This document shows, one piece after another, positions 7,222-14,650 of a DNA stretch of 32,233 nt (its first letter is position 1; every line of letters starts with the position of its first letter). The notes beneath the pieces were generated by a model. It worked only from the letters and a program-made list of their open reading frames with translations. It had not been told where the DNA came from and made no database searches. The DNA comes from a bacterium (GTDB lineage Bacteria > UBP14 > UBA6098 > JAFGQG01): contig JAFGGQ010000110.1 in assembly GCA_016930435.1 (NCBI GenBank), forward strand, positions 1-32,233, read 5' to 3'. A program made the position numbers and the translations under genes.

Positions 7222-10050
7222 TCATTTTAATTTATAAACGGGCAGTTGTTCCCTGATCAATTCATAGAGGGGGACTTCCTGCCGGACTTCATCAATAATC
7301 TGTAATCCGAGGCTAAGCTGTTCAAAATTGAGTTTATCCTTCAGCACCTTTGCAAACTGGACATTATCTGAGCCTGCAGTTTCTTTAATATCATTAACTA
7401 TTTTTTGAACCAAGTCAATAATTTTCTGTTCTTCCTCAGCAGATAATTTCACTTCGTTCATTGGAATGTCCCTTCCGCACTGGTTTTCCAACTCAATGAG
7501 TTTCTCGAATCGAGTTTTTTCTTTCTGGTGTGTTGCCAGTTTTTCACTTAGGCGGTCTAAAAGTTTTGAACCGCCGTTAAAAGCGAAAACTCTGGACATG
7601 GCCTCGGTCATTTGCTCCTGCATTACCTCGCAAAGTTCCTGCCCGTGAAGGGCTCCTTTCAATCGGGCCAGGGCCAGGGACATAGAAAGTACAGCGTTCA
7701 TTCCCAGGTTGATCTTTCTTTGCATCACTTTGATATTGTCATTTTGAGTAGCATCCGGTGCGATAGTTCCCCGTTGCCTTGCCAGGTCGCACTCTATTTG
7801 CAGCATTGTCCGGTCCAGCTCCATTATTTCACCCAATTCACTGACCTTTTTTCCCAGGAAGAGTGGGGATAGGATTTTACCAACATTGTCCACAGCGTTA
7901 AGGCATCCCTTGCCATTATAGCGTTTAGCCCGGTGCCAGAGTTCCGAAAGTTCCTTATCCTTCATGGATGCAATCATATCATCGGTCACTTCCTTTTTAA
8001 ACCGGTAGGTCTTGTCGGTAACCTGCAGCTTAAAGAGTTCCGGGAATTTTTTAACGATGGGCTCTCCGGCGGGGATAATGCTGTCGATGAGGTGAATAGC
8101 CTCGTCGGTACCCGCCGAGGTACCCAATGGAGTCGCCCCTTCAAAGGTAAGCAATCTTTCATAAAACGGATCGTTAGGGATACCCACTTTCAAATCGACT
8201 GCCACGGTAGGGATGCCGGCATTAGTAGATGCTTCACGTGCCACAATGCTGGTTATCGTCAATCTTTCAATGAAATTTTTGCCTAAATTTTGGATTTCAT
8301 GATCAGAGGGTTTTTCATTATCCTTACGGGCCTGCTTACGCAGTGCTTCCTGTATAACCTTGACCACTGATTCGTACTTATAAAGGCGCTCGGAATTTGC
8401 CCCCCCGCCAGCTTTAAGCCCCAATGAATTTATTGCAAGGGCTACCTGAGCCTCAAAATCCTCAATGGGGGATTTTGACCGGTGGGACACTACAGTTTCA
8501 AGCTTCTTGCCTATTGCGGTTAAAAGAGCAAGAACTCCCTCTGTTACCGAACCGATCTGATTCAACTTGATCAGCGCTGTATTGATCAATCCCTTTTCAG
8601 CCTTTTCCTCTATGGATGAATCCTTGGTGGTGATGTTATCATCTCCAATAACATGGATCTTATCACCCATGCTTTTCATTATCAACCACCAGCCTTCATC
8701 GTCATCCTCGGCAAAACCGTCCTCGATAGAAACGATTGGTAGATCATCCTCTTCAATAGCCTTATGGTAGATTTCCAATAGCTGGTCACGTGACAGTACC
8801 GTTTTATCACTGTCCCGCCAGGCCATATAGATCCCGATTCCTTCTTCACCTGTAAGCCCTTTTTCTTCCCGGTAGGCAGTTTCAGCTTCGGATGCTGCGG
8901 GGTCCAGGGCCATTGCCACATCCTTGCCGGGTATATACCCACAGTCAAGAATGGCCTGTTTCTGCATCCTCCAAAGTCTTTGCACCGGAAGAATATCACC
9001 GGGTTCTTTCCGGATAAATGGAGCCAAACCACCCTCTGTTCCCACTCCTTTTACGATACAACCTTCGGAGTTCTCGATAATCTCCTTCAGACGGGTTTGC
9101 AGATTAACGGTCATCTCCTGGGCGTCTTCATAATTCCTGGCGCTGAGTGGGATAAACATACTCTCCTGCAGGCTGATATTACTTTCGGGGAATTCCTTTT
9201 CAGTATGGCGCCCACCCATTCCACAATTCCGGAACTCCCAGGGCACCCACTTTTCATTACCATCGGAGAGAATGACCTTCTTCATGCGGGTATAGATCAT
9301 CAGTTTTTTCACCTTTTCTACCCGGTCAACCCATTTAAAAGACCCTGCCTTACGGTCTAAACCGGCTTTTTCAGATGCTTTTTTAGCTTTTGATTCCCGT
9401 TCCCGGAATTCCCTGTATTTACCGGGATCCGCCATGAGAAAATCAAGCAGGCCCACAATCCCAATACCCAGGCAGAGCCTTCCAAGATAAACCATCACAG
9501 CTGCTTTACTGATGAGTCCGACTATCAGCAGGACAATGGCTAATGGCAGGAAAACAGACGAAAGATTCCGGCTGGCGCGTGGGCCTGCTGCTGCAACAGC
9601 AAGGTTATAGGGCGCATCAGGATGGTAATCCAGACGGTTTTTTTTAACCCCGGGAAAAGCCCCGTAAGGGATGGTAATAAACATCCGAACATACCAGAAA
9701 AACTTTTTCAAAAAACCGCTCTCAATCCTGGATTGGGCATCATCCAATAACAAGCTGCACAAGGCGTTCAGTTTCACTGCTTTAAGGTAATGCCCCATCT
9801 CGTGAATGGCGATACCGGTATGAAAGGTAATATAAAGGAAAAGCAACGAAATAATGGTCTCGGGACTGGCGAACATGAACCGAAGCACATCACCCCGATT
9901 ACTTACCTGGTTGGCGATGGATAATACCGAAGATATAAAGGCCACGTGAAAAGAAACCAGAATATGATTCGCAATAACCCACCCGGTATCCAGTGCCGCA
10001 TTACCGGGCTTTGACAACCGCCCCTTTAATTTGAAAACCAGTTTAAACAT
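7222..10050 (-). CDS. Membrane M50-like peptidase domain fused to a circularly permuted enolase
   Basis: A 942-residue fusion with GAGGT before its ATG. Residues about 25-215 form a membrane domain with an HEMGH site (His83, Glu84, His87), AAAGPRASRN (153-162) and GLLDFLMADPG (200-210, Asp203), in the order of M50 site-2 proteases. A basic linker leads to an enolase TIM barrel (about 255-570). Its residues correspond to the canonical set: His282, Glu296 (QESMFIP), Glu339 (TEGG), Mg ligands Asp383 (ALDPAASE), Glu443 (SIEDGF) and Asp470 (GDDNITTK), Lys495 (ALIKLNQIG), Arg524-Ser525 (SHRS) and Lys546. The enolase N-terminal cap comes after the barrel (about 596-805): IVAREASTNAGIPTVAVDL, PLGTSAGTDEA (Ser645 as second-Mg loop Ser), GKGCLNAVDNVGKILSPL, LGMNAVLSMSLALARLK. 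A helical tail of about 137 residues follows. It plausibly interconverts 2-phosphoglycerate and PEP at the membrane. Peptidase activity is uncertain. Confidence 0.9.
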   Translation of the reverse strand: MFKLVFKLKGRLSKPGNAALDTGWVIANHILVSFHVAFISSVLSIANQVSNRGDVLRFMFASPETIISLLFLYITFHTGIAIHEMGHYLKAVKLNALCSLLLDDAQSRIESGFLKKFFWYVRMFITIPYGAFPGVKKNRLDYHPDAPYNLAVAAAGPRASRNLSSVFLPLAIVLLIVGLISKAAVMVYLGRLCLGIGIVGLLDFLMADPGKYREFRERESKAKKASEKAGLDRKAGSFKWVDRVEKVKKLMIYTRMKKVILSDGNEKWVPWEFRNCGMGGRHTEKEFPESNISLQESMFIPLSARNYEDAQEMTVNLQTRLKEIIENSEGCIVKGVGTEGGLAPFIRKEPGDILPVQRLWRMQKQAILDCGYIPGKDVAMALDPAASEAETAYREEKGLTGEEGIGIYMAWRDSDKTVLSRDQLLEIYHKAIEEDDLPIVSIEDGFAEDDDEGWWLIMKSMGDKIHVIGDDNITTKDSSIEEKAEKGLINTALIKLNQIGSVTEGVLALLTAIGKKLETVVSHRSKSPIEDFEAQVALAINSLGLKAGGGANSERLYKYESVVKVIQEALRKQARKDNEKPSDHEIQNLGKNFIERLTITSIVAREASTNAGIPTVAVDLKVGIPNDPFYERLLTFEGATPLGTSAGTDEAIHLIDSIIPAGEPIVKKFPELFKLQVTDKTYRFKKEVTDDMIASMKDKELSELWHRAKRYNGKGCLNAVDNVGKILSPLFLGKKVSELGEIMELDRTMLQIECDLARQRGTIAPDATQNDNIKVMQRKINLGMNAVLSMSLALARLKGALHGQELCEVMQEQMTEAMSRVFAFNGGSKLLDRLSEKLATHQKEKTRFEKLIELENQCGRDIPMNEVKLSAEEEQKIIDLVQKIVNDIKETAGSDNVQFAKVLKDKLNFEQLSLGLQIIDEVRQEVPLYELIREQLPVYKLK

Positions 10051-10132
10051 TTAATTACCTCACGGGTTATATTATTTAAATACCTTATACTTTACAATCA
10101 AAAAAACAGCATTTTCTTGGAATTTAAGCTGC

Positions 10133-12322
10133 CTACAAAAGATCTGACCTTTTTCGGAGGATCCATTCGGTAGCTAAACACACAATAAACAGGATCAGGA
10201 ACAGTGGATGATCCCACATGTTCTTTTCCATTTTGACTCTGATGCTTTTTTCAGAAATCCTGATGGAATCAGATAATCCTTTTAGTCGAGAGGGTTCAAA
10301 ATAACGACCATTGGTGCGCTCCGCAAGCCTTAACAGGGTATTTTTGTCCATTCTAACGTTCTGAAATTCCAGGCTATATTCTTCTACAATGAAAATCCGG
10401 GTGCTCTTTGAAAATGGATTATCCCTGATAAATGCCTCTCCACTGAGCTGGTATTTTCCGGGAGGCAATGAGGGAATCCGGTGTTCGTATATCCCTTTTT
10501 CATATTCATCGAGGAGAATATCCAGTGGTTTAAACGCTATGGAATCGGCCTCTGATATGCGGGTTAATTTTACCTTGACAGTAGCTCCGCTAACAGCCTG
10601 GTTGTTATCATTGCGTAAAAAGCTTGTAATGTTTATCCGTTCTCCATTTTTATAAACATTCTTATCGGTCTTGAGCACAAAGGGTTCCATCTCATCTTTA
10701 ACCAGCAGCCACTGGATCAGGTTATTCATCAGTTGCTCATAAACCTGCACATCCTTCCCGAATCCTGCGGGTACAAATCCCCAGCGCCAAATGGGAAAAG
10801 CGGTAATGGAGAATATTTTTCCTGCCTTATAATTGCCGGCAACAAAAAGAGCCACTTCCCGCAATTTAGGATGGACCAGCAAGTCCTTGGCTCCTTCATC
10901 AAGTGGCCCTATCATCAGGAACCCTTCGAGTGGAGGCAATTCTAAAAATGACTGCTCCAGCGGTAAATTATCGCTGCTTTCAATATTGGTAATGGAATGA
11001 TAAAGACCCTCAATACTCAGCACGGCATTGAAATTATCCAGAGTAACCTTGTTCGTACCCTTACTCAAATGAAAGGGCAAGATATTATCCCAGTAAGGTT
11101 CCTGAGCAGAACTGAGATTGAGGTTCTCCTGAATGAAATACAGGATCGAACCGCCTTTTTCAACATAATTCTGAAATAGTTCCCCGTAATTCTTCCGGGC
11201 AAGGTCACTGATAACATTGAATAATATTATACATTCATAGCGGGATAGTTCTTCCGGTTCCGAAGGGAATACTGGCAATTGTCCTAAAATGCGGGTTTTT
11301 CCAATATTATATTCTTCAAACTCAATATTTTCATTATCAGCGATAACCCTCTTGAAAAAGGAATATTCCCAATCAAGAGCCTTGGTGACAAGGAGAATTT
11401 TACGTTTGGTTTCAAGTATCTTAACGGAGAAATATTTGCTGTTATTTTTTCGTGAAAATTCACCATCCTGGAATGGGACCGTGACCAGAAAATTCTGTAG
11501 TCCCGGCTGGTTGGACTGCACATCGAATTTTACTTCATTGAGCTCCCCTACTTCGCTGAGTTCCACCTGTTGCTTGGCAATAGTCTCCTGATTCAGGGAG
11601 ATGGTCACGTTCACCCTTTGTCCTGCCATACCCCAGCTTTCCAGATAGACCCTCACCGGGAAGGATTGTTCCTGGTAAGCAATATCGTTTGCCACCACCC
11701 TCTTTATGCCTACATCACGGGGTGCCTCCGGGTCACCTATTCCAACCGTGTAAATCGGATATTTAAGGTCTTCGGTAACTTGCAGGGGGGTAATCCCTAA
11801 ATTCGATTGTCCATCGGACAGTATCAACAGGGCTCCAATCTCCTCAGGTGTATAAACACTATTGAGGTTAAGAATGATTTCCCCCAGAGCGGTAGCATTG
11901 CGTTCGAAAGTAAGCTCTTCGAGAGGTACTAATGTATCTCCAAAAGCATAATAATCAATGGGATATTTCCCTTCCAGAGCATTTAATTCCTCTCCTTTCA
12001 GGATTTGTTCAACAGTTTCAGCTCTTTTGCCGGTATTATCCTCAATGGTCATGCTGCGGGAGTCATCAACTACAACCATGAGATGTGGCTTGATGATCTC
12101 CTTTTTAGTGCCAATAAAGAGGGGTTCGAAGATGGATAGAAAGAGGAAGAAAAAGGCGGCGATTCTCAACGCTATCAGCAGTTTCTTGCGTCCCCTGCCA
12201 AGTGGGGGATTGGTTATCCGGTAAGAAAGCACAGCCATTACCAGGGCGATCAAAAAGCACCCGATAACCAGGCCAATAAATTTTGCCTGCAGGGCTATGT
12301 CAACTGTTTCGCAACTGAACAT
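10133..12322 (-). CDS. Membrane-anchored VWA-domain protein
   Basis: A 729-residue envelope protein. Two N-terminal helices (about 13-33 and 48-70) precede a von Willebrand factor A domain with a MIDAS-like DDSRS (86-90) and LILSDGQSN (167-174). After Ig-like sheets comes a Rossmann-like segment (about 305-530, beginning RKILLVTKALDWEYSFFKRV). This resembles the amidotransferase-like fold seen in large FCB-group membrane VWA proteins, although no catalytic Cys is evident. A further beta-rich domain and a C-terminal helix (LFLILFIVCLATEWIL) end at RKRSD. The bulk therefore lies in the periplasm between two membrane anchors. Its ATG overlaps the stop of the ABC exporter by one base (TAATG), so the pair is coupled. 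Role unknown; related proteins occur with BatA/B-type or MoxR systems, absent here. Confidence 0.85.
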   Translation of the reverse strand: MFSCETVDIALQAKFIGLVIGCFLIALVMAVLSYRITNPPLGRGRKKLLIALRIAAFFFLFLSIFEPLFIGTKKEIIKPHLMVVVDDSRSMTIEDNTGKRAETVEQILKGEELNALEGKYPIDYYAFGDTLVPLEELTFERNATALGEIILNLNSVYTPEEIGALLILSDGQSNLGITPLQVTEDLKYPIYTVGIGDPEAPRDVGIKRVVANDIAYQEQSFPVRVYLESWGMAGQRVNVTISLNQETIAKQQVELSEVGELNEVKFDVQSNQPGLQNFLVTVPFQDGEFSRKNNSKYFSVKILETKRKILLVTKALDWEYSFFKRVIADNENIEFEEYNIGKTRILGQLPVFPSEPEELSRYECIILFNVISDLARKNYGELFQNYVEKGGSILYFIQENLNLSSAQEPYWDNILPFHLSKGTNKVTLDNFNAVLSIEGLYHSITNIESSDNLPLEQSFLELPPLEGFLMIGPLDEGAKDLLVHPKLREVALFVAGNYKAGKIFSITAFPIWRWGFVPAGFGKDVQVYEQLMNNLIQWLLVKDEMEPFVLKTDKNVYKNGERINITSFLRNDNNQAVSGATVKVKLTRISEADSIAFKPLDILLDEYEKGIYEHRIPSLPPGKYQLSGEAFIRDNPFSKSTRIFIVEEYSLEFQNVRMDKNTLLRLAERTNGRYFEPSRLKGLSDSIRISEKSIRVKMEKNMWDHPLFLILFIVCLATEWILRKRSDLL

Positions 12323-14478
12323 TATTTTACCGTTGCTTCCGGTGAGAAAAATTGGTCTTTGTACTGGAGTTGATATAGGTTGAAGTATAGGCCCTTTTGG
12401 GTCAGGAGTTCCTGATGGGTACCCGCTTCCCTGATCCGGCCCTTATGAATAACTATAATTTTATCGGCCTTCTGAATTGTAGAGAGCCGGTGCGCTATGA
12501 TTATGGAGGTTCGGCCTTCCATAAGGTGTTCAAGGGCTTCCTGGATCAATTGCTCGGTTTCCGTATCGATACTGGAAGTGGCTTCATCGAGCACCAGTAT
12601 CCGGGGGTCATAGGCAAGGGCACGGGCAAAAGCCAGAAGCTGCCGCTGCCCCATGGAAAGAGTAGCACCTCCCTCTTTAATCTCCTCCTGATACCCGTCC
12701 GGCAATTTATCGATAAAGGTATTGGCATTAACCAAACGCGCTACCTGCTCTAACTCATCAGGAGTGAAACCCTCGTTGTTCAAACGAATATTATGCTCGA
12801 TCGTAGTTGCAAATAGAAAGACATCCTGAAGCACTACCCCGATATGAGAGCGGAGCGAGAATTTATCCAGGTCCTTTATATCGTAGCCATCGACAAGTAT
12901 CCTTCCCTTTTGCACCTCGTAGAAACGGCTGAGAAGGTTGATAATGGTGGACTTACCGGCACCGGTAGCTCCCACGAAGGCTATTTTCTGGCCAGGTTTT
13001 ATCTTAAATGATACGTCCTTCAAAACATAATCTTCGCTTTCGTATGCAAACCACACACCCTGAAACTCGATATCACCCCTGATATTATCCAGGCGGATTG
13101 CTGATTCCGAATTCTTTATTTCGATATCCTGATCCAGAAACTGGAAGACCCTCTCCGCTGATGCCATTGAAGACTGCATGATATTATACTTCTCGCTGAT
13201 ATCCCGGATAGGGCGAAAGAACATTTCAATAAAGGCCAGGAAGGCTACCAGTGAGCCCAGCGACATAATATTCTGGACTACTTTCCCGCCTCCGTACCAT
13301 ACGATCACGGCGATGCCAAGCGCGCTCAAAATCTGGATTATCGGGGAAAATACCGCCTGAATAAACAATTGGCGAAGATTTGCCTGATAATGCTCCTCGT
13401 TGATCACTTTGAAAAAATTGAGATTTTTTGCTTCCCGAACGAAAATTTTGATTATCCTTATCCCATTAATATATTCTGCCAGAGTAGCATTGATACGGGC
13501 AATCTTAATCCGGACCACGCGAAAAGCATCCCGGACACGAATCTTGAAATAGAGGGTCACTGCTACGATCAAAGGGACAATGGCAAAACAGACCAGGGCT
13601 AACTGCCAGTTCATTACCAGCATAATCACAATAATGCCTATCAGGAGAAAAACATCCTTGAACAGGTTTATCAGAACCGAAGTGAACATTTCATTGAGAA
13701 CCTCGATATCATTGGTGGTCCTGGTAACCAGACGGCCAATAGGATTCCGGCTAAAATATGAAAGGGAAAGCTGCTGAGCGTGTTTAAATAAATTTACGCG
13801 AATATCGAACATGATCTTCTGGCCAGTATAAGTGGTCAGGTAAACATGCAGAAAACCAAGTATGAAATTAAGCAGAAGTACCCCCAGGTAAACAAAACCG
13901 ACCTTAACCACACCTTTGAGGTCCTTATTTCTGATAAGCAGAAGCTCAGTCCGGGGTATCTGCTGGAGATTATCATAAGAAACCGCATAAAGGCCCGGGC
14001 CATAGCGGAATAATTCCGGGTATTTGCCAACCGCATTTTCCAGCTTAGCGGATTGTTCTCTTGACATACCATCTGTTTCTATGATATAATATTTTTCGGT
14101 GCTTAGAATTCCCTCATCCTCTAATTTCCGGGAATCCTGAATCTCCAGTTTACCCGCATCTACGTAGTACTCCGGACCGTTAAGTATATAAATAAACTCG
14201 CTGTATTTTGAAATTATCTCCTTTTCTTGGGAACTATCTTCTCCAAACTGAAGCTTTCGGTTGTTAAAGATAATATAATTATCAATTCCTATTTTGGAAA
14301 GGTAGGGGAGAAATATATCCGCGCCGGAGGTGAGCAGTAGTACGACTATCGCTGCAAGGATGAGTTTTTTATATGGGGTGGCAAATTTAAGCAAGCGTTT
14401 CATTATCCGGGCGTCGTAAACCTTGCCCAAAGACTCCTCATCGTGGATACTCTTGCTGCCGGGCCCTTGATGTCTCAT
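12322..14478 (-). CDS. ABC exporter, fused permease–ATPase, with an extra extracytoplasmic insertion
   Basis: A 718-residue half-transporter of the MsbA/MDR type, expected to work as a dimer. Helix 1 is at about 38-60. The loop before helix 2 (about 192-212), normally short, is expanded by roughly 115 residues (about 72-190, including YYVDAGKLEIQDSRK and YYIIETDGMSREQ) on the extracytoplasmic side. Four more helices follow up to about 420. The nucleotide-binding domain has Walker A GATGAGKST (503-511), the Q-loop at Gln551, signature LSMGQ (607-611; Met replaces the usual Gly), Walker B ILVLDE (627-632) and H-loop His663. Substrate unknown: lipid, LPS-like or peptide export are all possible. 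It is the first gene of the minus-strand group ending at 6187. Confidence 0.93.
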   Translation of the reverse strand: MRHQGPGSKSIHDEESLGKVYDARIMKRLLKFATPYKKLILAAIVVLLLTSGADIFLPYLSKIGIDNYIIFNNRKLQFGEDSSQEKEIISKYSEFIYILNGPEYYVDAGKLEIQDSRKLEDEGILSTEKYYIIETDGMSREQSAKLENAVGKYPELFRYGPGLYAVSYDNLQQIPRTELLLIRNKDLKGVVKVGFVYLGVLLLNFILGFLHVYLTTYTGQKIMFDIRVNLFKHAQQLSLSYFSRNPIGRLVTRTTNDIEVLNEMFTSVLINLFKDVFLLIGIIVIMLVMNWQLALVCFAIVPLIVAVTLYFKIRVRDAFRVVRIKIARINATLAEYINGIRIIKIFVREAKNLNFFKVINEEHYQANLRQLFIQAVFSPIIQILSALGIAVIVWYGGGKVVQNIMSLGSLVAFLAFIEMFFRPIRDISEKYNIMQSSMASAERVFQFLDQDIEIKNSESAIRLDNIRGDIEFQGVWFAYESEDYVLKDVSFKIKPGQKIAFVGATGAGKSTIINLLSRFYEVQKGRILVDGYDIKDLDKFSLRSHIGVVLQDVFLFATTIEHNIRLNNEGFTPDELEQVARLVNANTFIDKLPDGYQEEIKEGGATLSMGQRQLLAFARALAYDPRILVLDEATSSIDTETEQLIQEALEHLMEGRTSIIIAHRLSTIQKADKIIVIHKGRIREAGTHQELLTQKGLYFNLYQLQYKDQFFSPEATVK

Positions 14479-14531
14479 AATTCCGCCTTAACTCACCCTT
14501 TGTCGAGTTTTGTTAAAATAGTTAAGCTTTT

Positions 14532-14559
14532 ATTTTAATTAATGTAGGACTAAATGCAA
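14532..14559 (-). promoter_or_regulatory. Putative promoter for the ABC exporter–enolase–divIC cluster
   Basis: On the minus strand TTGCAT (14559-14554), 16 bases, then TAAAAT (14537-14532), about 50 bases upstream of the exporter start at 14478. The -35 match is weak; the spacing agrees with the other promoters proposed here. Confidence 0.3.
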
Positions 14560-14571
14560 GGAAAATTTTGT

Positions 14572-14599
14572 TTGCCACAATAAATAAAGTTAGTATATT
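14572..14599 (+). promoter_or_regulatory. Putative promoter for the FG-GAP surface protein
   Basis: TTGCCA (14572-14577), a 16-base spacer, TATATT (14594-14599), about 50 bases before the ATG at 14651. The same bases also fit the Bacteroidetes-type pattern TTTG...TATATTTG (14571-14601, 19 between), so the sigma-factor class cannot be decided from this site alone. Confidence 0.5.
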
Positions 14600-14650
14600 T
14601 GGATATTATATTTTTTTAAGAAAGCATAACCGAGATTAAAGGAGCAATTC

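Noticed and set aside
7933-8286. 117-residue plus-strand ORF opposite the enolase cap domain
   Set aside because: Pure antisense shadow of strongly conserved enolase sequence; no ribosome site or family features.
14571-14601. Bacteroidetes-type promoter TTTG-19-TATATTTG
   Set aside because: The same bases fit a sigma-70 site with the 16-base spacing found elsewhere, and the perfect TTGACA/TATAAT at 26417-26444 favours the ordinary consensus. Kept only as an alternative reading.
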